Positions 45,963 to 54,393 of a stretch of 64,000 nt of DNA are shown here, one piece after another. Within the stretch, counting starts at the first letter, position 1, and every line of letters begins with the position of its first letter. The position numbers and the translations under genes are program-made. The notes beneath the pieces are model-generated. The model had not been told where the DNA came from. It was given only the letters and a program-made list of their open reading frames with translations, and searched no databases. The stretch is from Clostridiaceae bacterium (GTDB lineage: Bacteria; Bacillota; Clostridia; Peptostreptococcales; Natronincolaceae), in assembly GCA_020832135.1 (NCBI GenBank), contig JAFIFG010000101.1, positions 1 through 64,000 of the forward strand, in the 5' to 3' direction.

Positions 45963-46925
45963 GTGCAGGAAATATATTTAGGAATAGATGTTGGATCCGT
46001 AAGTACAAATATTATTGCTATAGATGATAAAAATAAAGTAGTACATAGCCAGTATATAAGAACCAATGGTCAGCCACTGGATTCAGTGAAGAATGGACTT
46101 AAGGAACTTAAAAAAAATCTGCCACAGGATATGAAGGTGAGGGGCGTAGGCACCACCGGTAGTGGTCGACAATTAATAGGAGTGATGGTGGGAGCGGATG
46201 TTGTTAAAAACGAAATAACAGCCCATGCAACTGCTACATCCCAATTGGTCCCTAATGTAAAAACCATATTCGAAATAGGTGGTCAGGATTCAAAAATAAT
46301 TATTATAGAAGATCAAATGGTTGTGGATTTTGCCATGAATACCGTGTGTGCTGCAGGAACAGGTTCCTTTTTAGATCATCAGGCGGAAAGGTTAGGGGTG
46401 CCTATAGAAAAATTTGGAGACTTAGCTTTAACTGCTGAAAGAGATGTTAGAATTGCTGGAAGATGTACAGTCTTTGCAGAGTCGGACATGATAGCAAAAC
46501 AGCAATTTGGCTTTTCAAAAGCGGAAATCATTAAGGGTCTTTGTGAGGCATTGGTAAGAAATTATATTAATAACCTAGGGAGAGGAAAAAAATTAGAACC
46601 ACCCTTTGTATTTCAAGGGGGAGTAGCTGCAAATAAAGGTATTAAAGCTGCTTTTGAAAAGGAAATCAATGAAGAAGTTATTATACCAAAGCATTATAAT
46701 ATTATGGGAGCCTTAGGCAGTGCTATTTTAGCTAAAGAACACTTGGAGGCAAATGGTAATCCTACTAGTTTTAGAGGCTTTGAAGCAGCAGACCTAGATT
46801 TTGTTCCCTCCACCTTTGAGTGTGGTGATTGTTCTAATAAATGCGAAGTTATTAAGGTAGAACTAAATAAAGAAGTTGTTGCCATGTGGGGAGATCGTTG
46901 TGGTAAATGGGTTGGTAGCCTGTAA
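45963..46925 (+). CDS. Acyl-CoA dehydratase activase (BadF/BadG/BcrA/BcrD ATPase family)
   Basis: The product is ~320 residues. It has an actin-like ATPase fold with GIDVGSVSTNIIAID and VGTTGSGRQLIGV (phosphate loops). The two Cys of the dimer-bridging [4Fe-4S] cluster lie in NTVCAAGTGSFLDHQ and RIAGRCTVFAESDM. It uses ATP hydrolysis to inject one electron into a 2-hydroxyacyl-CoA dehydratase. A Cys-rich tail (FECGDCSNKCE...WGDRCGKW) is added. I favour the GTG at 45963, which lies 9-10 bases after GAGGGG; the ATG at 45954 is too close to it. Confidence 0.88.
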   Translation: MQEIYLGIDVGSVSTNIIAIDDKNKVVHSQYIRTNGQPLDSVKNGLKELKKNLPQDMKVRGVGTTGSGRQLIGVMVGADVVKNEITAHATATSQLVPNVKTIFEIGGQDSKIIIIEDQMVVDFAMNTVCAAGTGSFLDHQAERLGVPIEKFGDLALTAERDVRIAGRCTVFAESDMIAKQQFGFSKAEIIKGLCEALVRNYINNLGRGKKLEPPFVFQGGVAANKGIKAAFEKEINEEVIIPKHYNIMGALGSAILAKEHLEANGNPTSFRGFEAADLDFVPSTFECGDCSNKCEVIKVELNKEVVAMWGDRCGKWVGSL

Positions 46926-46930
46926 AATAA

Positions 46931-46956
46931 AAAGGAGAGAACTAATTCTCTCCTTT
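46931..46956 (+). terminator. Terminator after the activase operon
   Basis: AAAGGAGAGAA (46931-46941) pairs with TTCTCTCCTTT (46946-46956) around CTAA, followed by GATTTTTT. Confidence 0.9.
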
Positions 46957-47013
46957 GATTTTTTAGAAAAACAAATAATGGTGTATAATGATAATAAAAC
47001 TGGAGGTGAAGTG

Positions 47014-47757
47014 GTGAAGTTAGGTGGATATGCCCATAGCAATGGAGTTACCTTTTTTTGTGATGTTTTAAAGATACGGGGTATTAAAAGCAAAAGAGAA
47101 ATTAACTACAAAATTGATTGGATTTTACCTAAAGGTTGGTTGAGAAGACTAGAGGGGAAATTTTTTTTAAATGGATTATTGGTAATGTATTATCAATGGA
47201 GGGTAATAAACAATAAATTCAAAGCTTTATTTGTTGGTTTAATAAGCTTGTTATTGCTGGAGGACTTTTTCAATATTGTTATTTTAGATAAGATTCTTCC
47301 TCTACATATAGGTAGAAGATGGATAGCATTAGGTATTATTTTCGCAGTATTAATAAATAGCAAAAAAATAATAAGAACCCTGCAATATCATGGTGCAGAA
47401 CATAAAGTAATTAATTGTTATATAAAATATGGATATTTAGATAAATACTTAGTTCAGAAGTCTTCAAGATTTAACAAACGATGTGGTTCAAATCTAGGCC
47501 TTATTATGTTAATACTCTATGGTATTGCTTGGGCTTTAAATCTATACTCTCTTACCTTGATTTTTTTTATTTTTTTAATATCCATACAAATAATGAAAAA
47601 AGTAGCTACTAAAAAAAGTAAATGGGATAAATATATAAATGTACTACAATGGATTACAGTTTTAGAGCCAAAAGAAGAAGACATTGATTTAGCCATCAAT
47701 GCCTTCCATAAATTACAACAGGCTTACGATCTATATAAAAAACAAATATCTACTTAA
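47014..47757 (+). CDS. DUF1385 membrane protein (YqhQ-like)
   Basis: The ~247-residue integral membrane protein with several helices carries the DUF1385 signature YHGAEHKVINCYIKYG and SRFNKRCGSNLGL. Its conserved HGAEHK and Cys/Asn residues suggest metal binding, but no activity is known. The frame is open further upstream but crosses a terminator; I chose the GTG at 47014, 7 bases after GGAGG, giving the start MKLGGYAHSNGVTFF. Its stop overlaps the convergent MFS gene's stop by 4 bases. Confidence 0.82.
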   Translation: MKLGGYAHSNGVTFFCDVLKIRGIKSKREINYKIDWILPKGWLRRLEGKFFLNGLLVMYYQWRVINNKFKALFVGLISLLLLEDFFNIVILDKILPLHIGRRWIALGIIFAVLINSKKIIRTLQYHGAEHKVINCYIKYGYLDKYLVQKSSRFNKRCGSNLGLIMLILYGIAWALNLYSLTLIFFIFLISIQIMKKVATKKSKWDKYINVLQWITVLEPKEEDIDLAINAFHKLQQAYDLYKKQIST

Positions 47758-48929
47758 TTAAAGGCTTCTTGTACAACTTCAGCTACTCTCTTCTCTTTAG
47801 AAAGCGAATAAAGTGTAATAACAGCTATGATTCCAGCAGCACCACCTATAAAGTTTAGTAGTCTATACCCCCCAAGATTATATAACATGGGACCTAGCAC
47901 CACAAAAATCAAACTGCATAAAGAGTGGGAGAAGGAAATAAGTGTCATGAACATTGTTCTTCTCTTTGGATATACTTCTGATGCTAATGTTTGAAATGCT
48001 AAAAATCCTCCATCTAAACCAATGGCATTAATCATAACTACAAGGATGATTACAGGTATAGAACTTAAGAAGGAAAGAGGAAACATAGTTATAGCCATTA
48101 GAATAAATCCTATTTTGGCAGTTCTTAATTTTCCTAATTTATCGCTTAATAGAGTGGCTATGCCAACGCCTACTAAGGTACCAGAATTGGCTATAGAGTA
48201 AATAGAGCCTATATCACTTTGACTTAAAGTAAAGCTTTGGTCTAACCATATGGAAAAAAAGCTAAAAAGAGTCAAGGGTGCTGCTATCATCATAAAAGAA
48301 GCTAGGACAAATTTTTGTGTTGTTCTATTTTTTAACATATCTCCTAATTCATAAAGGTTTACCTTGGAATCAGCTTCAGTTTGCTGATCATTAGGCAGTT
48401 TTAATAAAATTACGAGAGCTAAAGTAGCTACAGAGGATAATATCCAATAGAGGGTCTTTAGTCCAAAATTTTCAACCATATAGGATGCTACAGCTGGACC
48501 TGTTAATATTGCTATTGCAAAGGATATCCGTAGAACTCCGGCGGCTTTTCCCCTTTGTCTATAGGATACAAAATCACTAATATAGGCAATAACTGTTGCT
48601 CCAATAGTTAAAGAACCTATTCCAATAATAATTCTTGATATAGCAAACATATAATGGTGAGTAGATAAACCACTGAAGAAGGTACCAGTTATATAGAATA
48701 TGGTGGCAATAACTAAGCCGTGTTTCTTTCCAATTTTATCCGTCAACATACCAAAAAAAGGAGTTAGGAGCCCTATGAAAGAAAAGCCAATACTTAAGTA
48801 TATTACACTGCTTTTATCTATACCAAAATAGGCAGATAAATAAGGAATAATAGGGTTAATAAAGTTCATTTCAAAGCTTACTAAAAACTGTAATAAGAAA
48901 CAGATCAAGAAAATTAAAAGATAACCCAT
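47754..48929 (-). CDS. Major facilitator superfamily transporter
   Basis: The 391-residue, 12-helix protein has the MFS motif A-like loop FFGMLTDKIGKKHGLVIATIF between helices 2 and 3, and a second half-repeat with LLSDKLGKLRTAKIGF. It is an efflux or uptake carrier of the drug:H+ antiporter-like group. No substrate can be assigned. The gene stands alone; RBS AGGAGGTG precedes the ATG. Confidence 0.88.
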   Translation of the reverse strand: MGYLLIFLICFLLQFLVSFEMNFINPIIPYLSAYFGIDKSSVIYLSIGFSFIGLLTPFFGMLTDKIGKKHGLVIATIFYITGTFFSGLSTHHYMFAISRIIIGIGSLTIGATVIAYISDFVSYRQRGKAAGVLRISFAIAILTGPAVASYMVENFGLKTLYWILSSVATLALVILLKLPNDQQTEADSKVNLYELGDMLKNRTTQKFVLASFMMIAAPLTLFSFFSIWLDQSFTLSQSDIGSIYSIANSGTLVGVGIATLLSDKLGKLRTAKIGFILMAITMFPLSFLSSIPVIILVVMINAIGLDGGFLAFQTLASEVYPKRRTMFMTLISFSHSLCSLIFVVLGPMLYNLGGYRLLNFIGGAAGIIAVITLYSLSKEKRVAEVVQEAFN

Positions 48930-49043
48930 GATGGCACCTCCTTTTTATATATTTACACACCATCTTATTATGTAATATAAACATTAATCTGTAAACACTT
49001 TTAAGGTAAGAAGAAAAAAATTTAAGTTAGGCGGTGATATGCA

Positions 49044-49577
49044 ATGAAGAGAAAAATGATCGTTATGTTGATAATTGCACTTCTTATTATTTCTAGATAT
49101 ACGATATTTGATGATAAGAACAAAGATGCTGTATTACCCCCAGTAGTAGAGGATCAAAATAAAGTATTGCAGGAAGAAAATGTTTTAGTAGATAAAGAAG
49201 AACCTGTTATAGGTGTTAAAGTAGGAAATATAGCTCCTGATTTTATATTGACGGATTTAGATGGAGTAGAAAGAAATTTAGCGGACTATAAAGGCAAAGA
49301 TGTAATGTTGTATTTTTGGGTCTCCACATGACCTCCCTGTAGAAGGCAAATGCCTCAGCTTGATGAGTTTCATCAGCAAAATAAAGAAGATATAGTTATC
49401 CTTACCATCAATATTGGAGAAGATGTAGATACAGTGAAGGAATTTATGGAGGAAGGAAATTATGAAGTGGCAGTATTAATGGACCATGATCTTAAAGTCG
49501 GTATGGGCTATCAAATTATGTATACACCTACTACGATTTTTATCGATAAGGAAGGAATCATTAGAGAAAGACAGTAA
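49044..49577 (+). CDS. TlpA/ResA-like thiol oxidoreductase, probable selenoprotein (UGA = Sec96)
   Basis: The 177-residue protein is membrane-anchored (helix about residues 4-18). A thioredoxin-like fold follows from residue 60 (VGNIAPDFILTDLDGVERNL). In-frame TGA at 49329-49331 lies exactly where family members have the first Cys of WCPPC: the context is YFWVST-(UGA)-PPCRRQMPQ, so the motif is U-P-P-C (Sec96, Cys99). The frame runs on without shift to DEFHQQNKEDIVILTINIGE and a normal C-terminus with the cis-Pro strand MYTPTTIFIDKEG. A hairpin starts 6 bases after the UGA, a possible bSECIS. It is either a disulfide reductase selenoprotein or, less likely, a nonsense mutant. Confidence 0.8.
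49337..49358 (+). promoter_or_regulatory. Candidate bacterial SECIS hairpin
   Basis: Six bases after the UGA, CTG-TAGA-AGGC-AAAT-GCCT-CAG folds into a stem with an internal bulge: 49337-49339 pairs with 49356-49358, and 49344-49347 with 49352-49355. Bacterial SECIS elements lie just downstream of UGA inside the coding sequence. Structural fit to SelB is not tested. Confidence 0.5.
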
Positions 49578-49597
49578 ATATAAATGAAGTATTTAAG

Positions 49598-49622
49598 TGG
49601 AGGTTATATTATATAACCTCCA
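49598..49622. terminator. Bidirectional terminator between selenoprotein gene and DUF1657 gene
   Basis: TGGAGGTTATAT (49598-49609) pairs with ATATAACCTCCA (49611-49622) with almost no loop. Confidence 0.75.
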
Positions 49623-49638
49623 TTTTATATCTCTTAAA

Positions 49639-49908
49639 TTATTGTAACTTATTTTGCTTATTTTTATTTTGTTGTTGTTGTTTTTGTTGATCCATTCCCA
49701 TAGATTGTTGTAAATATTGAGGTTCTTCACTGTTTACAAAATCAGTTCTTGATTGAAGCATTTGAACAGTATTTTCTAAGTTAGTAGCTAATTGATTAAA
49801 CATTTGTTTAGCTTGTTGATCTTCTGTATCCATAGAAAATGTTTTTAAATCTGATTGTAAACCTTTTGCACTATTAAGAGCCTGCTGAAGCTTGTTTATA
49901 GTTGTCAT
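49639..49908 (-). CDS. DUF1657 protein (spore-associated)
   Basis: The 89-residue protein has the DUF1657 pattern: LQSDLKTFSMDTEDQQAKQM, a helical pair, then EEPQYLQQ. A Gln/Lys-rich tail QQKQQQQNKNKQNKLQ follows. Members lie near spoVA genes in sporulating Firmicutes. The function is unknown; a spore role is inferred from family and neighbouring genes. RBS GGAGG lies 11 bases before the ATG. Confidence 0.82.
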   Translation of the reverse strand: MTTINKLQQALNSAKGLQSDLKTFSMDTEDQQAKQMFNQLATNLENTVQMLQSRTDFVNSEEPQYLQQSMGMDQQKQQQQNKNKQNKLQ

Positions 49909-50123
49909 AATGTAAATACCTCCATATATTTTTTATTTAAAAATCCTTGTTTTTTGACAGAGGATTTTTCTTTCACCCTATATTCTGCACATAAAAAAAG
50001 ATAAATTTCATTGAAAAATTACCCAAGCTTAAAAAAATAAACAATATTTTAATCACATCTTTAAGGGAAAAACATATTATGAAATAAGAATGTGATTTTA
50101 TTATAAATGGAGGAGTGAAGATA

Positions 50124-50339
50124 ATGACAGAAGCTAATAAAAATGATATGTTAAGTAATTTGTTTGGAGGATTTGGAGGATTTGGAGGAAAACATAGTCC
50201 TATTCTTATTTGTTTAGTACTTTTATTACTATTTAGCGGTGGAAAAGGATTCCATGGATTCTGGGGTAAATTTGATGAGAACTTAATTTTAGTGCTTGTA
50301 GTAGTATTCTTACTATTTGGTGGATCTTTTAGATTCTAA
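50124..50339 (+). CDS. Small Gly/Phe-rich membrane protein, unknown
   Basis: The 71-residue protein has a Gly-Phe-rich stretch LFGGFGGFGGKH (residues about 13-24), two hydrophobic helices (about 28-39 and 52-66, LVLVVVFLLFGG) and no catalytic motif. It looks like one of the small sporulation or cell-envelope peptides of Clostridia. I chose ATG 50124 because GGAGGA lies 9 bases upstream; the GTG at 50115 is less likely. A strong terminator follows. Confidence 0.6.
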   Translation: MTEANKNDMLSNLFGGFGGFGGKHSPILICLVLLLLFSGGKGFHGFWGKFDENLILVLVVVFLLFGGSFRF

Positions 50340-50360
50340 AAATTATATAACAATATGAGT

Positions 50361-50392
50361 AAAGATAGGTGCTTTATAAAGCACCTATCTTT
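50361..50392 (+). terminator. Terminator after the small Gly-rich gene
   Basis: AAAGATAGGTGCTTT pairs perfectly with AAAGCACCTATCTTT (50361-50375 and 50378-50392), then TTT. Confidence 0.9.
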
Positions 50393-50531
50393 TTTATCCA
50401 AAATATTACATTAATTCAAAATATTAGATACGATTCTATAATTTACAATGATTAAAAGCATTCATTCTACAGATAATAGTACTGTAGTTAAACACTACAA
50501 ATATACACTCGTGAAAGGAGGCAGACAGAAA

Positions 50532-50753
50532 ATGACTAACAACAATAATAACACAGGAAGAAACCAATTAGTAGTACCTGAAGCACGTCAAGCATTAAAC
50601 CAAATGAAAACAGAAATAGCTAATGAACTTGGTTTATCAAACTATGAGCAAACTGATAAGGGTAACTTAACAGCTAGACAAAATGGTTATGTAGGAGGAT
50701 ACATGACTAAAAGATTAGTTGAGCAAGCTCAAAGAAATATGAGTGGTAAATAA
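50532..50753 (+). CDS. Alpha/beta-type small acid-soluble spore protein
   Basis: The 73-residue protein has the alpha/beta SASP pattern: VPEARQALNQMKTEIANELG contains the GPR protease site (TEIA/NELG), followed by GNLTARQNGYVGGYMTKRLVEQA. It coats spore DNA against UV and chemicals and is degraded at germination. RBS AAAGGAGG lies upstream. It confirms that the organism forms endospores. Confidence 0.94.
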   Translation: MTNNNNNTGRNQLVVPEARQALNQMKTEIANELGLSNYEQTDKGNLTARQNGYVGGYMTKRLVEQAQRNMSGK

Positions 50754-50780
50754 GGTTAATTATATTGAAATAGTAAAAAC

Positions 50781-50826
50781 AACAACAAACAAAGCGAAGC
50801 CTTAGGCTTCGCTTTTGTTTGTTGTT
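50781..50826 (+). terminator. Terminator after the SASP gene
   Basis: A long stem (50781-50801 with 50805-50826, one bulged base) has a TTA loop, with GC-rich top pairs GCGAAGCC/GGCTTCGC. Confidence 0.9.
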
Positions 50827-50958
50827 ATAAATTTAGGTTGAAAAACAATGGCTATTAAAGTAAACTAATTATGTAATCTAATAAATTAAGGCTTAGTTCA
50901 GGGGTATGTACATTCCCGCTGAAAGATAAAATTCATAACTTGTGGGGGATGAAGATCT

Positions 50959-52065
50959 TTGAGGATTGAAAATAAATTAATTAAAAAAATTGATTTTGGT
51001 TTAATAGCCGTTGTTTTGCTTATTTGTATTTTGGGTATTGTAATGGTAGGTAGTGCAACTCATAATATAGGTTATGAAAGATTTATAAGGACACAAATTG
51101 CATCTATCATTATGGGATTTATAGCAATTGGCTTTATATTGTTTTTCGACTATGATATGTTAGGTAGGCTATATGTACCTATATATATTTTTTCTAATAT
51201 TTTATTGGTTGCAGTTTTATTATTTGGAACTGGGGCGGAGGTATGGGGTGCTAATAGATGGCTTCGTATAGGTGGTTTTCAATTCCAACCATCTGACTTT
51301 GCTAAAATTGGAATTATTATTTGTCTAGCTAAGATGTTGGATAATCATAAGGATAGCCTGTATAAATTATCGACCATAGGTAAGATATTAGCTTTTGTGG
51401 GCTTTCCAATGGCACTTATTTCACGACAACCAGACCTTGGTACTACAATGGCCTTTGCTTTTTTTTCATTTGGCATGATCTTTATTGCTGGATTAAAGTA
51501 TAAATATATCTTTATGACTGGGTTAATTAGTATATTAACTTTTCCATTACTTTGGATAGGTATACTAAAGGATTATCAAAAAACTAGAATAATTACTTTC
51601 TTAAATCCAGATTTAGATCCATTAGGAACCGGCTACCATGCTATACAATCTAGAATGGCGGTAGGTAATGGTATGATTTTCGGGAAAGGCTTATTGAATG
51701 GAACACAAAGTCAGTTTGGATTCTTACCAGAAAAACATACAGACTTTATTTTTTCTGTCCTAGCTGAAGAATTAGGATTTATAGGGGCAGGCATATTAAT
51801 TTTACTGTACTGTATTATGATTTATAAGTGTATAAATATAGCAAGGGATGCCAAAGATGATTTTGGTGCTTATCTAGCTACAGGTGTTGCCTGTATGTTG
51901 GCTTTTCATATTTTTTCTAATATAGGTATGACCATTGGATTAATGCCTGTTACAGGAAAGCCTTTGCCATTTATAAGTTATGGTGGAACCTTTATGTTAT
52001 CTAATATGATGGCATTGGGACTAGTGCTAAATGTCAATATGAGGAGAGACAAAATTAATTTTTAG
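50959..52065 (+). CDS. rodA: SEDS peptidoglycan polymerase RodA
   Basis: The 368-residue, ten-helix SEDS protein polymerises peptidoglycan with a class B PBP in cell elongation. Family motifs are GANRWLRIGGFQFQPSDFAKI, SRQPDLGTTMAFAF, ATGVACMLAFHIFSNIGMTIG and TGKPLPFISYGGTFML. The Asp in PEKHTDFIFSVLAEELGF is conserved. RodA is favoured over FtsW because of length and GKPLPFIS. The start is TTG at 50959, 9 bases after GGGGGA. No mre genes are adjacent. Confidence 0.9.
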   Translation: MRIENKLIKKIDFGLIAVVLLICILGIVMVGSATHNIGYERFIRTQIASIIMGFIAIGFILFFDYDMLGRLYVPIYIFSNILLVAVLLFGTGAEVWGANRWLRIGGFQFQPSDFAKIGIIICLAKMLDNHKDSLYKLSTIGKILAFVGFPMALISRQPDLGTTMAFAFFSFGMIFIAGLKYKYIFMTGLISILTFPLLWIGILKDYQKTRIITFLNPDLDPLGTGYHAIQSRMAVGNGMIFGKGLLNGTQSQFGFLPEKHTDFIFSVLAEELGFIGAGILILLYCIMIYKCINIARDAKDDFGAYLATGVACMLAFHIFSNIGMTIGLMPVTGKPLPFISYGGTFMLSNMMALGLVLNVNMRRDKINF

Positions 52066-52116
52066 TAGTAAAGCATCAAGTTTTAAGGAAACATATCAAA
52101 ACAGGAGGTGGTGAAA

Positions 52117-52221
52117 GTGGAGGTTATTCCCGATAGGCAGGGGATCACTTTGTTCAAATCAGTAAAATCAAATCAAGAAGAAGCTTTCATCGCTACAGGT
52201 GAGTTACCTTCTTCTTCATAG
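52117..52221 (+). CDS. Putative 34-codon leader ORF upstream of mgtE
   Basis: A short frame (MEVIPDRQGITLFKSV...) starts at GTG 52117, 8 bases after AGGAGG. It ends 13 bases before the mgtE ATG. Its last codons overlap a hairpin (AAGAAGAAG with CTTCTTCTT, about 52174-52217) close to the mgtE RBS. It could be a translated leader controlling mgtE, or a chance frame. Confidence 0.35.
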   Translation: MEVIPDRQGITLFKSVKSNQEEAFIATGELPSSS

Positions 52222-52234
52222 GAGAGGTGAAAAA

Positions 52235-53569
52235 ATGCAGGACAAAATTATACAATTATTGGAGGAAAAAAAATTTGCACTCCTTAAGCAAGAGTTGAAA
52301 GAGATGAGGGCTGCAGATATAGCAGAGGTTTTTGATGAATTAGATAAAAAAAATAGTGTGATCTTGTTTCGTTTATTAGCAAAGGATGAGGCTGCAGATG
52401 TTTTCTCTCATTTAGCATCCCACCAACAAAGAGATATTGTAGAAGCTATACATGAAACACATCTTGATGAAATTATAGAAGAACTATTTTTTGATGATAT
52501 GATAGACTTCTTAGAAGAAATGCCGGCTAATGTTGTAAAGCGGGTTTTAGCATCTTCTACTGAAGAAGAGAGAAAACTAATCAATCAGTTTTTAAATTAT
52601 CCTGAAAATGCAGCCGGCAGCTGGATGACAATAGAATATGTAGACTTAAGAAAAGAAATGACCGTTAAACAAGCTATGAATCATATTAAAAAAATAGGAT
52701 TAGATAAAGAAACTATTTATACCTGTTATGTATTAAATAATAAGCGAAAGTTAGAGGGAATTGTTTCTTTAAGGAAGTTGGTCTTGTTTGATGATGATCT
52801 TCTCATAGCTGATGTAATGAATGACGATTTTATTGCGGGGCATACCCTAGATGATCAAGAGGAAGTAGCCAGCTTATTTAAAAAGTATGATTTATTGACT
52901 TTACCTATTGTGGATAAGGAAGATAGATTAGTTGGGATTATTACTATTGATGATATTATCGATGTTATCGACCAGGAAACAACAGAGGATTTCCAAAAAA
53001 TGGCAGCCATGGAACCCAGTGAAGAAGAATATCTTTACTCAGGAACATTTGCTTTAGCCAGAAGAAGAATTCCTTGGTTATTATTATTGATGGTTTCAGC
53101 TACTTTTACAGAGGGAATCATCGGTCGCTTTGAAGATATTCTACAGGCGGTAGCTATTCTAGCAGCATCTATCCCTATGTTAATGGATACCGCTGGTAAT
53201 GCCGGCTCTCAGTCCTCTACTCTTATCATCAGGGGGATGGCCCTAGGTGAAATAGAGCTAGAGGATTATTTGAAAGTATTTTGGAGTGAGCTAAGGGTAA
53301 GTTTTGTGGTGGGGGCTGCTTTAGGTTTATTGAACTTCCTGCGAATGATGATCTTTGTAAGGGCAGAAATAGGCTTTGCCATTACTGTATCTGTTACATT
53401 GGTGTTAACAATTATGATGGCGAAGGTTGTTGGTGGAACTTTACCAATAGCAGCTAAAAAGATGAAGCTTGACCCTGCTATTATGGCGGGACCTATGATT
53501 ACTACTATTGTAGATGCTTTGGCATTGATCGTATATTTCAATATAGCTAGTGCATTATTAGGACTGTAA
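52235..53569 (+). CDS. mgtE: Magnesium transporter MgtE
   Basis: The 444-residue Mg2+ channel has an N-domain (residues 1-130, LKEMRAADIAEVFDELDKKN and FLEEMPANVVKRVL), two CBS domains (about 135-255) as the Mg2+ sensor, and five membrane helices. The pore motif is near PMLMDTAGNAGSQSSTLIIRG. Length and motifs are typical. I chose ATG 52235 (AGGAGAGGTG upstream); the frame extends to 52199 but that lacks an RBS. It follows rodA by 169 bases. Confidence 0.95.
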   Translation: MQDKIIQLLEEKKFALLKQELKEMRAADIAEVFDELDKKNSVILFRLLAKDEAADVFSHLASHQQRDIVEAIHETHLDEIIEELFFDDMIDFLEEMPANVVKRVLASSTEEERKLINQFLNYPENAAGSWMTIEYVDLRKEMTVKQAMNHIKKIGLDKETIYTCYVLNNKRKLEGIVSLRKLVLFDDDLLIADVMNDDFIAGHTLDDQEEVASLFKKYDLLTLPIVDKEDRLVGIITIDDIIDVIDQETTEDFQKMAAMEPSEEEYLYSGTFALARRRIPWLLLLMVSATFTEGIIGRFEDILQAVAILAASIPMLMDTAGNAGSQSSTLIIRGMALGEIELEDYLKVFWSELRVSFVVGAALGLLNFLRMMIFVRAEIGFAITVSVTLVLTIMMAKVVGGTLPIAAKKMKLDPAIMAGPMITTIVDALALIVYFNIASALLGL

Positions 53570-53591
53570 ACTAAGTTTATAAATTTTGAGG

Positions 53592-53617
53592 AGAAGACGA
53601 TTATTTAATCGTCTTCT
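53592..53617 (+). terminator. Terminator after mgtE
   Basis: AGAAGACGATTA (53592-53603) pairs with TAATCGTCTTCT (53606-53617), followed by TTATTTTTTT. Confidence 0.92.
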
Positions 53618-53695
53618 TTATTTTTTTGGATAATTTACATGTCTTCAGATAAAAATATATAGTAGTTCAATGAAAAAAAGTAAAGGAGGTAAAAC

Positions 53696-54379
53696 ATGAA
53701 GAGGAAAATTGCTATTCCTTTGGTAACAATACTAATAATAGGATTATTTGCAGTAGTATTTTTTGAAAACACCCATGCACAAAATCTTTCCTGGGGCTCT
53801 AGTGGAGAAGAGGTAAGTGAACTACAACGACGATTAACTAGATGGGATTATTATGATGGGCCTATTAGTGGAACTTTTGGTCCCCAAACCTATGAAGCCG
53901 TTAGGCTATTTCAAAGAAGGAATGGATTGACAGTGGATGGTGTTGTAGGACCCCAAACTAGATCTGCACTTGGAATGCCAACAACAACACCTGCACCAAC
54001 TGCCCCTGTCAGCAGAGGGGTATCTAGAAGTGATGACGTTAACTTATTAGCTAGAACCATATATGCAGAATCGAGAGGGGAACCCTATGAAGGTCAAGTG
54101 GCGGTAGGGGCTGTAATCTTAAACAGAATAAGAAGTCAAGACTTCCCTAATACGATGGCTGGGGTAGTATACCAACCATGTGCATTTGAGCCAGTCAAAA
54201 GAGGTACTATTAATGATACTCCTGATGATTCAGCCTATAGAGCAGCTAGAGATGCTTTAAATGGATGGGATCCTACTGGAGGTGCACTTTATTTTTGGAA
54301 TCCAGCAACTGCTACCAGTAGATGGATATGGACTAGAACCATTACATTAAGAATAGGAAGACACGTATTTGGTGTTTAG
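53696..54379 (+). CDS. sleB: Spore cortex-lytic enzyme SleB
   Basis: The 227-residue protein has a signal peptide or helix (about residues 4-28), a PG-binding domain (about 33-93, GSSGEEVSELQRRLTRWDYY) and a Hydrolase_2 domain (about 110-227) with catalytic Glu in RTIYAESRGEPYEGQVAVGA. It degrades spore cortex peptidoglycan at germination. RBS AAAGGAGGT lies 6-7 bases before the ATG. It is followed 14 bases later by ypeB, the normal pair. Confidence 0.94.
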   Translation: MKRKIAIPLVTILIIGLFAVVFFENTHAQNLSWGSSGEEVSELQRRLTRWDYYDGPISGTFGPQTYEAVRLFQRRNGLTVDGVVGPQTRSALGMPTTTPAPTAPVSRGVSRSDDVNLLARTIYAESRGEPYEGQVAVGAVILNRIRSQDFPNTMAGVVYQPCAFEPVKRGTINDTPDDSAYRAARDALNGWDPTGGALYFWNPATATSRWIWTRTITLRIGRHVFGV

Positions 54380-54393
54380 GAAGGAGTGATGAT

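Noticed and set aside
46876-47013. Upstream extension of the DUF1385 frame
   Set aside because: It would overlap the activase gene end and run through a strong terminator; GGAGG marks the GTG at 47014 as start.
49329-49331. TGA read as a stop, splitting the TlpA-like gene into a 95-codon piece and a 75-codon piece (pseudogene)
   Set aside because: The frame continues without shift, both halves are intact family sequence, and the stop falls exactly on the first active-site Cys position, which fits Sec much better than random decay.
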